A stretch of 58,920 nucleotides of DNA from JAKOWB01 sp038363005 (GCA_038363005.1 JBBQBI010000027.1:1-58920); one strand, 5' to 3'; shown: positions 46,665-56,896, numbered from the stretch's first letter. The notes: generated from the sequence alone by a model not told the origin. A program made the numbers and translations.

Positions 46665-48994
46665 CCAGGGCTCCGTTTCGACCACATCAGCAGGGCGGGC
46701 ATCATGCAGAACTCGGCAAAGACCGCGATGCCGATGGTGATCGCCGTCAGCAGTCCCATCTGGTGCGACACCGCGAAGCCCGAAACCGACAGCACGATGA
46801 AGCCGGCTACCAGCACGAAGGAGGTCAGAATGACGGCGAAACCGACTTCGGACAACGTTTCCTCTGTCGCAGCGCGTCGATCCAGGCCGCGCGCGCGCGC
46901 CTGTGCGAACTTGGCCAGCAGATGCGTGGTGTCGTCGACGATGATGCCAAAGGAGATCGAGGCCACCACCGAGACCGCGAGGTTGACCTCGCCCTCCATC
47001 CAGCCCCAGAGGCCGAGTGCCTGGATCGCCGGGATCATGTTGGGCAGCAGGCTGAGCGCCGCCAGTCGCCAGTCGCGCAGCACGAAGAACATGGTGATGG
47101 AAATCAAGGTCAGCGCGATGAAGGTGCCGTTGATCATGGCATCGACATTGACCTTTGATAGATAGGCATAGGCCATCGACAGACCGGTGGCGGGGCTGGC
47201 CATCTCCGGCGCGTTATGCGCCAGCCAGCCTTCCGCCGCGGCGCCGATGCGGCGGATGTCATGGGCCGAGACGTGCACCAGCTGCGCGGTCAGCTTGGTG
47301 GTCGACTTGGCGATGTCGATCTGCGTCGTCAGATCCTGCCCGAAGGGCACCGAGAGCTCATAGAACAGCAGCAACTGGGCGATCAGGTCGCGCTGGTCGG
47401 GCACCACGTCGAACGCCGGGTCGTCGCCGTGCAGGTTGCGGTTCAGCGTCTTCACGATGTCGCTGACCGCGGTGACGTGCGCCACCTGCGGCTGGGCCCG
47501 CAGCCACTCGGCGAAGGCATCGACCTTCTGCATGTAGTCGGGGCGGGCGACGCCATCCTGCTCGCCCGACGGTAGCACGAACTGCAGCACCTGCAGGCCG
47601 GTCAGGTTGTTCTGCAGGTATTCGGTGTCGCGGCGGAAGGCGAAGGACTCGTCGAAATACTTGATGAAGTCGTCGTCATAGATGATCTGCGTCAGGCCCA
47701 GGCCCATGCCGAAGGCGACCAGCAGGTAGCCGGTGATCAGGCCGCGGCGGCGGCTCACCAGGAAGCGACTGAAGCGCGCCATCGAACGCTCGCCGCCCAG
47801 CTTGGCCAGCCCGTGCCAGCCCTTGGGCATCAGCATCAGCAGCGCCGGGGCCAGGGTGACGCTGAAGAAGAAGCCGGCAACCACGCCGATCGACACGATG
47901 TTGCCGAGCTCCTGCAGCGGCGGCGAATCGCCGAAGTTCAGCGCCATGAAGCCCAGCACGTCGGTGAAGGTGGTCATGAAGATGGCGACGGCGTTGAAGC
48001 GCAGCGAATTGGCCAGCGCGTCGCGGCGGCTCATGCCGGCCCGCATGTTGATCGCCATGGTGGTCATCATGTGGACGCAGTCGGCGATGCAGAGCGTCAT
48101 GATGATCACCGGCGAGCCGCCGGTCGCGGAGTTCAGGTTCATGCCGAGCATCGCCGCGCCGCCCAGAGCCACCAGACAGGAGCAGATGACCACCAGCATG
48201 GTGACGGCGGTCGCGGTGATCGATCGCAGCCCGATCGCCAGCGCGACGATGATCAGCAGCCCCATGATGGGGACCAGGCTGGACATGTCGAGCTTGCCGG
48301 CCTCGGCGAAGGTGGCATCGGCCAGCACGCCACCGCTCAACCGCACCTCCACCCCCGGATACCTAGCTTCGATGTCGGACTGCAGGTCGCGGGCGAAGCT
48401 GGTGATCTCGCCGATCTCGTTGCGGCTCTTGCGCGGCGGCTGCACGCCGACCGCCACCGCGCTCACCCGGCCATCGACCGACACCAGCCGGCCGATCAGT
48501 TCATCCTGCGCCAGCGCGATCTGGCGCAGCTCGGCCAGATCCTCGGCGCTCAGCACCGCCGGGTCGTCGTAGAGCGGATCGACCAGGATGTCGTCGCCCA
48601 CGGCATGGGTGCGGTGATAGGTGGCCAGCGAATCGACACGCGTCGAATAGGGCATCTGCCAGGCGCGCTTGGTCAGCTCCTCGATCGCTGTCAGCACCTC
48701 GGTGGTGAAAAGGTCGCCGCCTTTGGCTGTGACGATGAAGACCACCGAGTTGAAGCGCCCGAAGGTTTCCTCCAGGTGCTCCAGCGCGTTGCGCTGCGGG
48801 TTGTCCTCGCCGAAGAACACGCGGCTGTCGGCGTCGAAGTGCAGCTTCGACAGGCCGCTCATGCCAGCCAGCAGCACCACCAGCGACAGCAGCAGCATGC
48901 GCCAGGGGTGGTCGACCACCATGTCGGACAGGCGGCCGACCACGCGCTCCACCCCGGGGCCCGGCCAGCTGCGCGGCTTCTCGGCGCTGCTCAT
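46661..48994 (-). CDS. MMPL/RND-superfamily lipid exporter
   Basis: A 777-residue inner-membrane pump with about 12 helices in two repeats. Helix 1 (MLLLSLVVLLAGMSGL) is followed by a large periplasmic loop, then helices 2-6 with the relay-type segment SPVIIMTLCIADCVHMMTTM. After a second loop, helices 8-12 contain VVASISFGIIVDDTTHLLAK. The Asp residues in these helices are the probable proton relay. Length and loops fit HpnN/MmpL-like lipid transporters rather than drug pumps, which exceed 1000 residues. It starts 21 bases after the polyketide synthase stop and is coupled to the LolA-like gene. Confidence 0.93.
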   Translation of the reverse strand: MSSAEKPRSWPGPGVERVVGRLSDMVVDHPWRMLLLSLVVLLAGMSGLSKLHFDADSRVFFGEDNPQRNALEHLEETFGRFNSVVFIVTAKGGDLFTTEVLTAIEELTKRAWQMPYSTRVDSLATYHRTHAVGDDILVDPLYDDPAVLSAEDLAELRQIALAQDELIGRLVSVDGRVSAVAVGVQPPRKSRNEIGEITSFARDLQSDIEARYPGVEVRLSGGVLADATFAEAGKLDMSSLVPIMGLLIIVALAIGLRSITATAVTMLVVICSCLVALGGAAMLGMNLNSATGGSPVIIMTLCIADCVHMMTTMAINMRAGMSRRDALANSLRFNAVAIFMTTFTDVLGFMALNFGDSPPLQELGNIVSIGVVAGFFFSVTLAPALLMLMPKGWHGLAKLGGERSMARFSRFLVSRRRGLITGYLLVAFGMGLGLTQIIYDDDFIKYFDESFAFRRDTEYLQNNLTGLQVLQFVLPSGEQDGVARPDYMQKVDAFAEWLRAQPQVAHVTAVSDIVKTLNRNLHGDDPAFDVVPDQRDLIAQLLLFYELSVPFGQDLTTQIDIAKSTTKLTAQLVHVSAHDIRRIGAAAEGWLAHNAPEMASPATGLSMAYAYLSKVNVDAMINGTFIALTLISITMFFVLRDWRLAALSLLPNMIPAIQALGLWGWMEGEVNLAVSVVASISFGIIVDDTTHLLAKFAQARARGLDRRAATEETLSEVGFAVILTSFVLVAGFIVLSVSGFAVSHQMGLLTAITIGIAVFAEFCMMPALLMWSKRSPG

Positions 48995-49015
48995 GACGGT
49001 TGCTGACCGATCGAC

Positions 49016-52000
49016 TTACTTGGCGGCCAGCGTCGCGGTGTCGATGTCGAGCAGGCCGCGCGCCTGCGGCAGCGCCTGCTTGGGGTCCTGCAGCAGGCGA
49101 TCAAGCAGCTCGAGGTAGCGGCTGCCCACCGCATCGGCCTCGGCCGGGGTGAAGAGCGCGCGATTGAAGGTGAAGTGCAGGAAGATCTCGCCGTTGACTT
49201 CATTGGGCCTGAGATTCATGTCGCGCATCGTGGTACCGCGCTTGAGGCCCAAGGTCTCCACGTCGAGTTCGCCGACCTGCACGCGGGTACCGGCCTGATT
49301 TAGCATCAACTGGCCGAAGCCGGCATCTTCCAGATTGTCCGGACGCCGCGCCTCGAAGCCGATCTGCTGCCAGGCGGTGGCGCAGCGCTCAAAGTCGCCG
49401 AACTCGCTAAGGAAGTCAGCCGCGGCGCCCAGTGACTGGCGCAGCGCGGCCGCCGGGACCTCCTGGTTGGCTAGCAGTTCCCGTACCTGGCGCGCGGCCG
49501 CCTCGGCCAGCGCGTCAAAGTTACGCAGCGCTGAGAGCTCGAGCTTCATGGCCAGAGGATTGGCCAACCAGGCCATGGCGCCCAGCGTCTCCGGGCGGGT
49601 GCGCGCGGCGACCAGACTGCTGATCAGCAGGTCGTCGCGCCCCAGCACGTCGCGATAGAGCACCGCGGCGGCGGCCAGCAGCATGGCGAAGGGGGTGGTG
49701 CTGCGGCTGCGGGCCAGGGCTTTGACCGCGTTGCTGCGGGCCTGCCCCAGCTTGATCAGGCGCTGGTCGCTGTCGCGCAGCGGCCCGGCCGGATGCCTGC
49801 GGGCATTGAAGCGGCCATAGGGAGCCGTCGGCTTGGCGAGCACGCCCTGCCAATGGGCCAGTTGGCGCTGGCCTTCTTCGCTGTCCAGGAAGCCAGCTTC
49901 CCACTGGCCGAGCTCCTCAAGTTCCATCGCCTCGCTGGAGAGCTGGGCCTCCTGCACCGCCCGGACGCCGAAGTAGCTGCCGAACAGCTCGCTCAACAGC
50001 AGCGCGAGGGACCAGCCGTCGACGATGCTGTGGGAAGCCCGCAGCATCAGGACGTCCTGCTGTTCGCCGCGTCGCAGCAGCTGGAGGCGGACCAGCGGGC
50101 CGTTCTGAATGTCCAGCAGCTCCTGGCCGCGGGCCTGCAGCAGCTCGTCGAAGGCGCGCTCGTCCAGGCCGCTGGCGTCGACCACCTCGAGGCCGATGGG
50201 GTGCTCGCCGGCGACCCGGCGCTGCGGCCGTCCGTCCGCCGCCGGGAAGCTGGACCGCAGGCTGGAATAGCGCCGCGTCACCTCGCTGAAGGCGTTGCGC
50301 AGGCGGGTTTCGTCCAGCGTCAGGCGCACCTTCACGGCGAAGGCGTGTTCGAAGTAGTCCGCCATGGCGGTGGCCTGCAGGCCATGGCCATAGAGATCCC
50401 AGAGCATCTCGACATTGGCCGGCAGGCGCACCGGGCCGGTCGCCGCGCCGCTGGTCGCGGCGGCATCGGACTGCTGCTTGCTGTCGATCGCCTCGAGGAT
50501 GGAGGTGGCGAGGCCCGCCAGGGTCGGGCGTTGCAGGAAGCGCCCGACCGGCAGGTTCAGGGCCAGCTCGGCCTCGACGCGGTTCTTCAGCTCGAACGAG
50601 GTCAGCGAGTCGAGGCCGAGGTCGGCCAAGGGTCGCTCCAGCTCGATGCCGGCGGCATCGATCTTCAGCACCTTGGCGACCTGCTCGCTGAGGAAGCGGC
50701 TCAGCAGCGCCGGGCGCGCCGCCGGGGCGGCCGCCATCAGCTCGCCGCGGAACCGGCCACCGCCGACCGCGCCGGAGGAGAAGGCCGCCACCAGCTCGGC
50801 CAGGCGCGGCGCATTGCCGATATCCGGTGCTACGCGCTTCAGCGCCTGCCAGTCGATCGCCAGGTAGGCGGCGACCGGCAGGTCGCGGCACATCAGCAGG
50901 CTCATGCCCTCGATCGCATCGACCACCGGGATCGGCGCGATGCCCATCGACTGCATGTAGCCCTGCAAGCCGGCATTGCGCTCCACCAGGCCGGTGCCAC
51001 CGAGCGCGCCCCAAGCGATGGACTGGCCGGGCAGGCCGCGTGCGCGCCGCCAGCGCATCATCGCGTCGATGAAGCTGTTGGCGGCAACGTAGTTGGCCTG
51101 GCCGGTGGATCCCAGCACGGCGGCGACCGAGGAGAAGCCGACGAAGAAGTCGAGCGGCAGCTTGGCGGTAGCCTGGTGCAGGTTCCAGGCGCCGAGCATC
51201 TTGGGTCCCAGCACCTGGTCCAGGCGCTCGCGCGTTAGCTGGGTGATGAAGGCGTCGTCCAGCACCACGGCGGCGTGGATCACGCCGCGCAGGGTGAAGT
51301 CGCCAGCGGCGCCGACGGCGCGCGCGCAGTCGTCCGGACCGGTGACGTCGCCCTTGACCACCACCACCTTGCAGCCCTGGCGGCGCAGCTTGGCGACGGC
51401 CGCCTTGGCGACCGGCGTGGCAGCGCCCGAGCGGCCCATCAGCACCAGGCAGCCAGCGCCGCGCGCGGCCAGCCAGCGCGCCACCTCAAGGCCGAAGCCG
51501 TTCAGACCACCGGTGACCAGATAGGCGCCATCGTCGCGCACCCGGGGGCCCAGCGCCGCCGACTTGTCGACCTGCGCCGGCGGCGTATCCAAGGTGACGA
51601 CGATCTTGCCGATATGCTGCGCCTTGGCCATGTGGCGGAAGGCGTCGGCCACGCGGTCGATCGGGAAGACGTCGGTGGGCAGCGGGCGGATCTTCTTGCC
51701 AGCCAGCAGCTTCGCCAGCTCGCCGAACAGGCGGGCGCTCATCTCTGGCCGCTGCTCGCCCATCGCCGCCAGATCGATGGCGTGGAAGGAGATGTTGCTG
51801 CGCAGCAGCCGCAGGCCGATGGCGCTGTCGGCATAGATGTCGCGCTTGCCGATTTCGCAGAAGCGGCCGAAGGGCGCCAGCACCTTGAGGCCGCCTTCGA
51901 TGGCGGCGCCGGCCAGTGCGTTCAGCACCACGTCGACACCCTTGCCGCCGGTCTTCTCCATCACCTCGTCGACGAAGACGAGCGAGCGGGAATCCATGAT

Positions 52001-55000
52001 GTGCTTGATGCCGCGCTTCTTAAGGAAGTCCCGCTTGGTCGGGCTTCCAGCGGTCGCGAACACCTCGGCGCCCAGCATGCGGGCGATCTCGATCGCCGCC
52101 AGGCCGACGCCGCCGGTCGCCATGTGGATCAGCACGCGCTCGCCCTTGCGCAGGTGCGCCAGCGAGACCAGGGCGTGATAGGCCGTCATGAAGGCGGAGG
52201 AAATGGTCGCCGCCTCGACGAAGCCCAGGGTGCGCGGCATGCGGTGCAGCAGCGCCGCCGGCAGCTTCAAGTGCGACTGGAAGCAGCCCTTGGCCGCCGT
52301 CATCACGCGGTCGCCACGCTTGACGTGCTTGACGCCGCGGCCGACCGCCAGCACCACGCCGGCGCACTCCAGGCCCAGCGACTGCCAGGCCTGGCCGCTC
52401 TCGGCCTCTTCCGGCAGCAGGCCGGTGGCGGCCATGACGTCGCGGAAGTTCAGCCCCACGGCCTTGACCGCGATCACCGCTTCGCCGGGTCCCGGCACGC
52501 TGGGCGCGGTCTCTTCCAGGCGCAGGTCGTCGATCAGGCCGGGGGCCGGCATGACCAGGCGCCAGGCCTCGGGCAAGGGGCTCTTCGGGCCGCCCATCTG
52601 CAGGGGCGGCAGATCCGCCTTGGTCACGTGCTCCAGGCGCCGGACGTAGCGGCCGCTGGCGCGCAGGGCGCACTCCAACTCGCGCCCGTCGTCGAGGATC
52701 TCATTGCCCAGGGCCTTCAGCGTTACCCGGTCGGGTGCCGCCGGCAGGTCGATGGCGGTGGCGCGCAGCCGCGGTATCTCGGTCGCCAGCACGCGGGTCA
52801 TGCCGGAAATTGGAGCCTGCACCAGGCTGCCGCCAGCGGTGTCGGCCTGGGCTTCCTCGGCCGCGACCAGCTGGGCGCCGGCGGTCACCACGTAGAGCCG
52901 CGGCGCCAGGGCTTCGCGCTCGGCCAGGGCCTGGCCCAGCGCCACCAGCGCCGCGGTCAGATGGTCCTGCTCGGCCATCAGCGACGTCACGTCGGGCGCA
53001 TGGCGCGGCTGGTCCGCCGCTGCCAGCATGACGATGCCGGTCAGCTTCGGCTCGTCGGTCGCCAGCTGGTCCAGCAAAGCCAGATAGGCGGTCTTGTCGT
53101 CGGCCCGCAGCAGCGCCTCGCCGGGCTGTCCGACCTGGTGGCCGGCAGCCCTCAGGCGCTTGGCCAGGGCGCGTTCCACCGCGCCGCCGCTGCCGAGCAG
53201 CAGCCAGCTACCGGGCGCCGCGGGTGCCGGCTTGCCCTCCAGCGGTCGCTCGATCCAGGCCTCGCGGTAGAAGCCCAGGCGCGGACCGCTGGTGCGGTTC
53301 ATGCTGCCGGTCTGCCCCAGCGCCTTGCTGGTCGAGGCCTCGAGCTCGAAGATCGGCTCGCCCTTGGCGTCCGCCATACGATAGTTGAAAGTCGCCGCGT
53401 ACTCGTCGAGGCGCGTCACCTCCGCACTGGCCATCACCCGCGCCCCGGGCCGGCGGAACCAGCGGACCCGCGCGGTGCGTACCGGCAGGTAGGTGCGCGC
53501 GTCGCCACGCAGCTCCAGTTCCAGACCACGGAACACCGCGCCGTTGCCGACCTGCAGGCAGGCATCCAGCATCGCCGGATGGAAATAGTAGTCGGCGATG
53601 CCCTGGGCCAGCGCCGGCTGGCGGCGCACCTCGCCCACTGTGGTCGGCAGGTCGGGCCACAGCTTGTGGATGCCCTGGAAGGCCGGCCCGAAGTTGAAGC
53701 CGAACGCGGCTGTCAGCTCATAGGTGGCGCTGTGATTGCGTAGCGTGCTGCCGGCGGCGGCCTTGAGCGGCGCCTGGCGTTTTGCCACCGGCTGATTGAA
53801 GCCCAGCTTGGCGCTGGCGCGCAGCACCCAGTCGGGGGCGCCTTCCAGCGTCCGGCTGAAGATCTGCAGGCGCCGGCGGCCCGGCTCGTAGCGGGTGCGC
53901 ACCACTTCGATGCGCTCCTCCTCCAGCACCAAGGCCTCGAAGTACTGCAGGTCCTCCAGCTCGATCGTGCCGTCGCCCTGGATCTCCGCCGCGGCGGCCA
54001 GCAGGATCTCGATATAGCCGGCGGCCGGGAAGATGATCGAACCGCCCACCGCGTGATCACGCAGATAGGTCTGTTGGCGGATATCGATCTGGCCTTCCCA
54101 CAGCGGGTCGGAGTCGGAGCCGCGCCGCCCCAGCAGCGGATGCACCGGGGCCTGGAAGAACTGGCGCTTCCAGCCTTCCGACGAGACCCAGTGCCGCTGG
54201 TATTCCCAGGGATAGGTCGGCAGGGCTTCCCGAGCGTCGGTCGGGCCGTTGATCGCCTTCCAATCGACCTCGGTGCCGTTGGCGACCAGCGCCGCCAGCG
54301 CGCCGCGCAGCGTCGCCTGCTCCGGCTGCCCGCGCACCAGCGAAGGCACCACGCTGCCGCCGCCGCCCTCGGCCAGCGCGCCGCTGACCAGGCCCGACAG
54401 CGTCGAGTGCGGTCCGATCTCCAGGAAGCTGCGATGACCCAGCCGCAGGGCCTGGTCGATCGCCGCCTTGAACAGCACCGGCTGGCGGATATTGCGCCAC
54501 CAGTAGTCGGCGCCCATGAGCGTGCCATCGAGCAAGGCGCCGCTGACGGTCGAGATCAGCGGCACCTGGGCCGGGTGCGGCGTGACCGCCTCCAGTTCGA
54601 CCAGCAGCGCGTCGTGGATCGGCTCCATCAGCGAGGTGTGCGGCGCGTAGGCCATGCGAATCGGCTTGCAGAACAGGTCGGGTTCTTCGCGCTGCAGTGT
54701 CGCCGCCAGCTGGTCCAGCTCGGTGCGATCGCCAGCCAGGCTGACCATCTCGCTGCCGTTTACGGCGGCGATCTCGATGCGCCGGGTGCCATGCCGCGCC
54801 ATCAGGGCGCGGGCCTTGGATGGCGTGACGCCGAGCGCCAGGATGCCGCCTGACCCCTCGGTTTCGCCGGACAGGCGGGCGCGGTGGAAGATGACGTGCG
54901 CGGCCTCGCGCAGGCTCAGCACACCGGCGGTCCAGGCGGCGCCGACCTCGCCGAAGCTGTGGCCCAGCACGGCGGCCGGCTCCACGCCCCAGGCGCGCCA

Positions 55001-56896
55001 GCGGGCGACCAGACCAGCTTGCAACGCGAAGATCGCCGGCTGCGTCACCAGTGTCCGGTTGATCTGGCTCTTCTTCTCGCTGGCGTGCAGCGCGTCGATG
55101 ATCGACCAGCCGGCGACCGCGTGGAAGTGGGCTTCGAACTCCTCGATGGTGGCGCGATAGACCGGGTCGCTGGCGAAGAGGTCGCGCCCCATGGCCCACC
55201 ACTGACCGCCCTGGCCGGCGAAGACGAAGACCGGCCGCAGGTTCCCGCCCGCCCGGCCGACCGCGAAGGGGGCGCCAGGCGTGGCACTGGCTGTAGTCTC
55301 GTCGGCGGCAAAGCCGCGCAGCGCGCGCAGCAGGCTGCCGCGGTCGCTGGCGTCGGCCACCAGGCGCTCCTGCAGCTGGCCCCGGTGCAGCGACAGCGTC
55401 GCGGCGACAGCTGGCAGCGCGAGGTCGGGGTTGGCCTCCAGGTGATCGGCAAGGCGCGTCGCGCTCTGCTTCAGCGCGGCCGGGGTCGCTGCCGACAGCG
55501 GCAGCAGCACCGGCTGGCCGTCCGGCGCCTTGACGGCGATGGCTAGCGGTCGCGCGGCGGCCGGTGCCTCGCCCAGCACGGCGCAGGCGTTGGTGCCGCC
55601 GAAGCCGAAGGAATTGACCGCGGCGAAGCGCCCGTTCGGGCTGCTGGGATACTCGCGCAGCGACAGCGGCAGCTCGATGCCCAGCTTGGCGAAGGGAATG
55701 TTGGGGTTGGGCGCGCTGTAGTTGAGGTTCGGGGGAATTTGGCCGTGATGCACCACCAGGGCGGTCTTGATCAGGCCCAGGATGCCGGCGAAGGACTCGC
55801 CGTGGCCGGTGTTGGTCTTGCCGGCGCCGATCACCACCCCACCCTGGTCCAGGCGGGCCTGGCCGAAGACCGAGCCGATGGCGTGGCTTTCGATCGGGTC
55901 GCCGACCGGCGTTCCGGTGCCATGCGCCTCGACGAAGGCGACGTCGCGCGGGGTCAAGCCGGCGCGGGCCACCGCCAGGCGCAACATGCCGGCCTGCGAT
56001 TCGGCGCTAGGCACCGTGATCGTCGAGGTGTGGCCATCCTGGTTGACCGCGGTGCCGTGGATCAGTGCGTAGATGCGGTCGCCGTCGGCCAGCGCCTGCG
56101 ACAGGCGCTTCAGCACCACGACGCCGGCGCCTTCGGCCCGTACGTAGCCATCGGCCGTGGCATCGAAGGTGTGGCAGCGGCCGCGCGGCGACATCATGTT
56201 CGCCTTGCTGAAATTGATGAAGGGGCCGGGCTCGAACAGCGCATTCACGCCGCCGGCCAAGGCCACGACACAGTCGTCGCGCAGCAGCGCGCGCACCGCC
56301 AAGTCGGTCGCCACCAGCGAGGAAGAGCAAGCCGTGTCGACCACGACGCTGGGACCGCGCAGGTCGAAGCGGTGCGACAGGCGATTGGCGATGATCGCCA
56401 TGGCGTTGCCGGTGCCGGCATGCAGGTCAATTTCGCTGTCGCGGAAGCGCTGGATCTGGGAATAGTCGTTGATCGAGGCGCCGACAAAGACCGCGCTGCG
56501 CGATCCGGCGAGCTTCTCCGGCGGCAGGCCGGCATCCTCCAGGGCTTCCCAGGTGACATGCAGCAGGGCGCGCTGCTGCGGGTCCATGGCCGCCGCCTCG
56601 CGCGGCGAGATGCCGAAGAAGGTGGCGTCGAAAGCGGCCAGCTCAGGGACGAAGCCGCCCCACTTGGTCACGGTCCGGCCGGGCTTGCCGGGGTCGGTGT
56701 CATACAGCAGGTTGCCGTCCCAGCGGTCGCCCGGCACCTCGCTGATGCCAAGCTTGCCGGCGCACAGGAAATCCCAATAGGCCCTGGCACTGTTGGCGCC
56801 ACCAGGAACCCGGCAACCGATACCGACGATCGCGATGGGCTCAATGTTACGCTCGATGTCGGCCGCTTCCGGCACGATATCGATTTGACTGGCCAT
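49016..56896 (-). CDS. Type I polyketide synthase KS-AT-DH-ER-KR-ACP with terminal condensation/acyltransferase domain
   Basis: A 2626-residue enzyme. KS ~18-445: Cys190 (DTACSSS), His325, His365. AT ~555-865: Ser647 (GHSFGE); specificity site YAPH, neither HAFH nor YASH. DH ~918-1195: His948 (HAVGGSIIFP), DACLQ. ER ~1460-1770: HMATGGVGLAA. KR ~1790-1970: VTGGLNGFG, Ser1923, Tyr1937, Asn1941, LDD (B-type). ACP ~2065-2140: Ser2098 (LGLDSL). C-terminal ~2160-2600: condensation fold with SHSIVDGWS, i.e. HHxxxDG with the first His replaced by Ser. The order up to the ACP equals mycocerosic acid synthase. There is no thioesterase; the last domain probably releases the chain by ester or amide formation. 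The ATG at 56896 follows AAGGGACAGGG. It is the first gene of the operon with the MMPL pump. Confidence 0.95.
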   Translation of the reverse strand: MASQIDIVPEAADIERNIEPIAIVGIGCRVPGGANSARAYWDFLCAGKLGISEVPGDRWDGNLLYDTDPGKPGRTVTKWGGFVPELAAFDATFFGISPREAAAMDPQQRALLHVTWEALEDAGLPPEKLAGSRSAVFVGASINDYSQIQRFRDSEIDLHAGTGNAMAIIANRLSHRFDLRGPSVVVDTACSSSLVATDLAVRALLRDDCVVALAGGVNALFEPGPFINFSKANMMSPRGRCHTFDATADGYVRAEGAGVVVLKRLSQALADGDRIYALIHGTAVNQDGHTSTITVPSAESQAGMLRLAVARAGLTPRDVAFVEAHGTGTPVGDPIESHAIGSVFGQARLDQGGVVIGAGKTNTGHGESFAGILGLIKTALVVHHGQIPPNLNYSAPNPNIPFAKLGIELPLSLREYPSSPNGRFAAVNSFGFGGTNACAVLGEAPAAARPLAIAVKAPDGQPVLLPLSAATPAALKQSATRLADHLEANPDLALPAVAATLSLHRGQLQERLVADASDRGSLLRALRGFAADETTASATPGAPFAVGRAGGNLRPVFVFAGQGGQWWAMGRDLFASDPVYRATIEEFEAHFHAVAGWSIIDALHASEKKSQINRTLVTQPAIFALQAGLVARWRAWGVEPAAVLGHSFGEVGAAWTAGVLSLREAAHVIFHRARLSGETEGSGGILALGVTPSKARALMARHGTRRIEIAAVNGSEMVSLAGDRTELDQLAATLQREEPDLFCKPIRMAYAPHTSLMEPIHDALLVELEAVTPHPAQVPLISTVSGALLDGTLMGADYWWRNIRQPVLFKAAIDQALRLGHRSFLEIGPHSTLSGLVSGALAEGGGGSVVPSLVRGQPEQATLRGALAALVANGTEVDWKAINGPTDAREALPTYPWEYQRHWVSSEGWKRQFFQAPVHPLLGRRGSDSDPLWEGQIDIRQQTYLRDHAVGGSIIFPAAGYIEILLAAAAEIQGDGTIELEDLQYFEALVLEEERIEVVRTRYEPGRRRLQIFSRTLEGAPDWVLRASAKLGFNQPVAKRQAPLKAAAGSTLRNHSATYELTAAFGFNFGPAFQGIHKLWPDLPTTVGEVRRQPALAQGIADYYFHPAMLDACLQVGNGAVFRGLELELRGDARTYLPVRTARVRWFRRPGARVMASAEVTRLDEYAATFNYRMADAKGEPIFELEASTSKALGQTGSMNRTSGPRLGFYREAWIERPLEGKPAPAAPGSWLLLGSGGAVERALAKRLRAAGHQVGQPGEALLRADDKTAYLALLDQLATDEPKLTGIVMLAAADQPRHAPDVTSLMAEQDHLTAALVALGQALAEREALAPRLYVVTAGAQLVAAEEAQADTAGGSLVQAPISGMTRVLATEIPRLRATAIDLPAAPDRVTLKALGNEILDDGRELECALRASGRYVRRLEHVTKADLPPLQMGGPKSPLPEAWRLVMPAPGLIDDLRLEETAPSVPGPGEAVIAVKAVGLNFRDVMAATGLLPEEAESGQAWQSLGLECAGVVLAVGRGVKHVKRGDRVMTAAKGCFQSHLKLPAALLHRMPRTLGFVEAATISSAFMTAYHALVSLAHLRKGERVLIHMATGGVGLAAIEIARMLGAEVFATAGSPTKRDFLKKRGIKHIMDSRSLVFVDEVMEKTGGKGVDVVLNALAGAAIEGGLKVLAPFGRFCEIGKRDIYADSAIGLRLLRSNISFHAIDLAAMGEQRPEMSARLFGELAKLLAGKKIRPLPTDVFPIDRVADAFRHMAKAQHIGKIVVTLDTPPAQVDKSAALGPRVRDDGAYLVTGGLNGFGLEVARWLAARGAGCLVLMGRSGAATPVAKAAVAKLRRQGCKVVVVKGDVTGPDDCARAVGAAGDFTLRGVIHAAVVLDDAFITQLTRERLDQVLGPKMLGAWNLHQATAKLPLDFFVGFSSVAAVLGSTGQANYVAANSFIDAMMRWRRARGLPGQSIAWGALGGTGLVERNAGLQGYMQSMGIAPIPVVDAIEGMSLLMCRDLPVAAYLAIDWQALKRVAPDIGNAPRLAELVAAFSSGAVGGGRFRGELMAAAPAARPALLSRFLSEQVAKVLKIDAAGIELERPLADLGLDSLTSFELKNRVEAELALNLPVGRFLQRPTLAGLATSILEAIDSKQQSDAAATSGAATGPVRLPANVEMLWDLYGHGLQATAMADYFEHAFAVKVRLTLDETRLRNAFSEVTRRYSSLRSSFPAADGRPQRRVAGEHPIGLEVVDASGLDERAFDELLQARGQELLDIQNGPLVRLQLLRRGEQQDVLMLRASHSIVDGWSLALLLSELFGSYFGVRAVQEAQLSSEAMELEELGQWEAGFLDSEEGQRQLAHWQGVLAKPTAPYGRFNARRHPAGPLRDSDQRLIKLGQARSNAVKALARSRSTTPFAMLLAAAAVLYRDVLGRDDLLISSLVAARTRPETLGAMAWLANPLAMKLELSALRNFDALAEAAARQVRELLANQEVPAAALRQSLGAAADFLSEFGDFERCATAWQQIGFEARRPDNLEDAGFGQLMLNQAGTRVQVGELDVETLGLKRGTTMRDMNLRPNEVNGEIFLHFTFNRALFTPAEADAVGSRYLELLDRLLQDPKQALPQARGLLDIDTATLAAK

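Noticed and set aside
51275..53743. 822-codon plus-strand frame opposite the polyketide synthase
   Set aside because: Shadow of the synthase coding strand; Gln/Arg/Ala-rich with no recognisable domain and no ribosome site.
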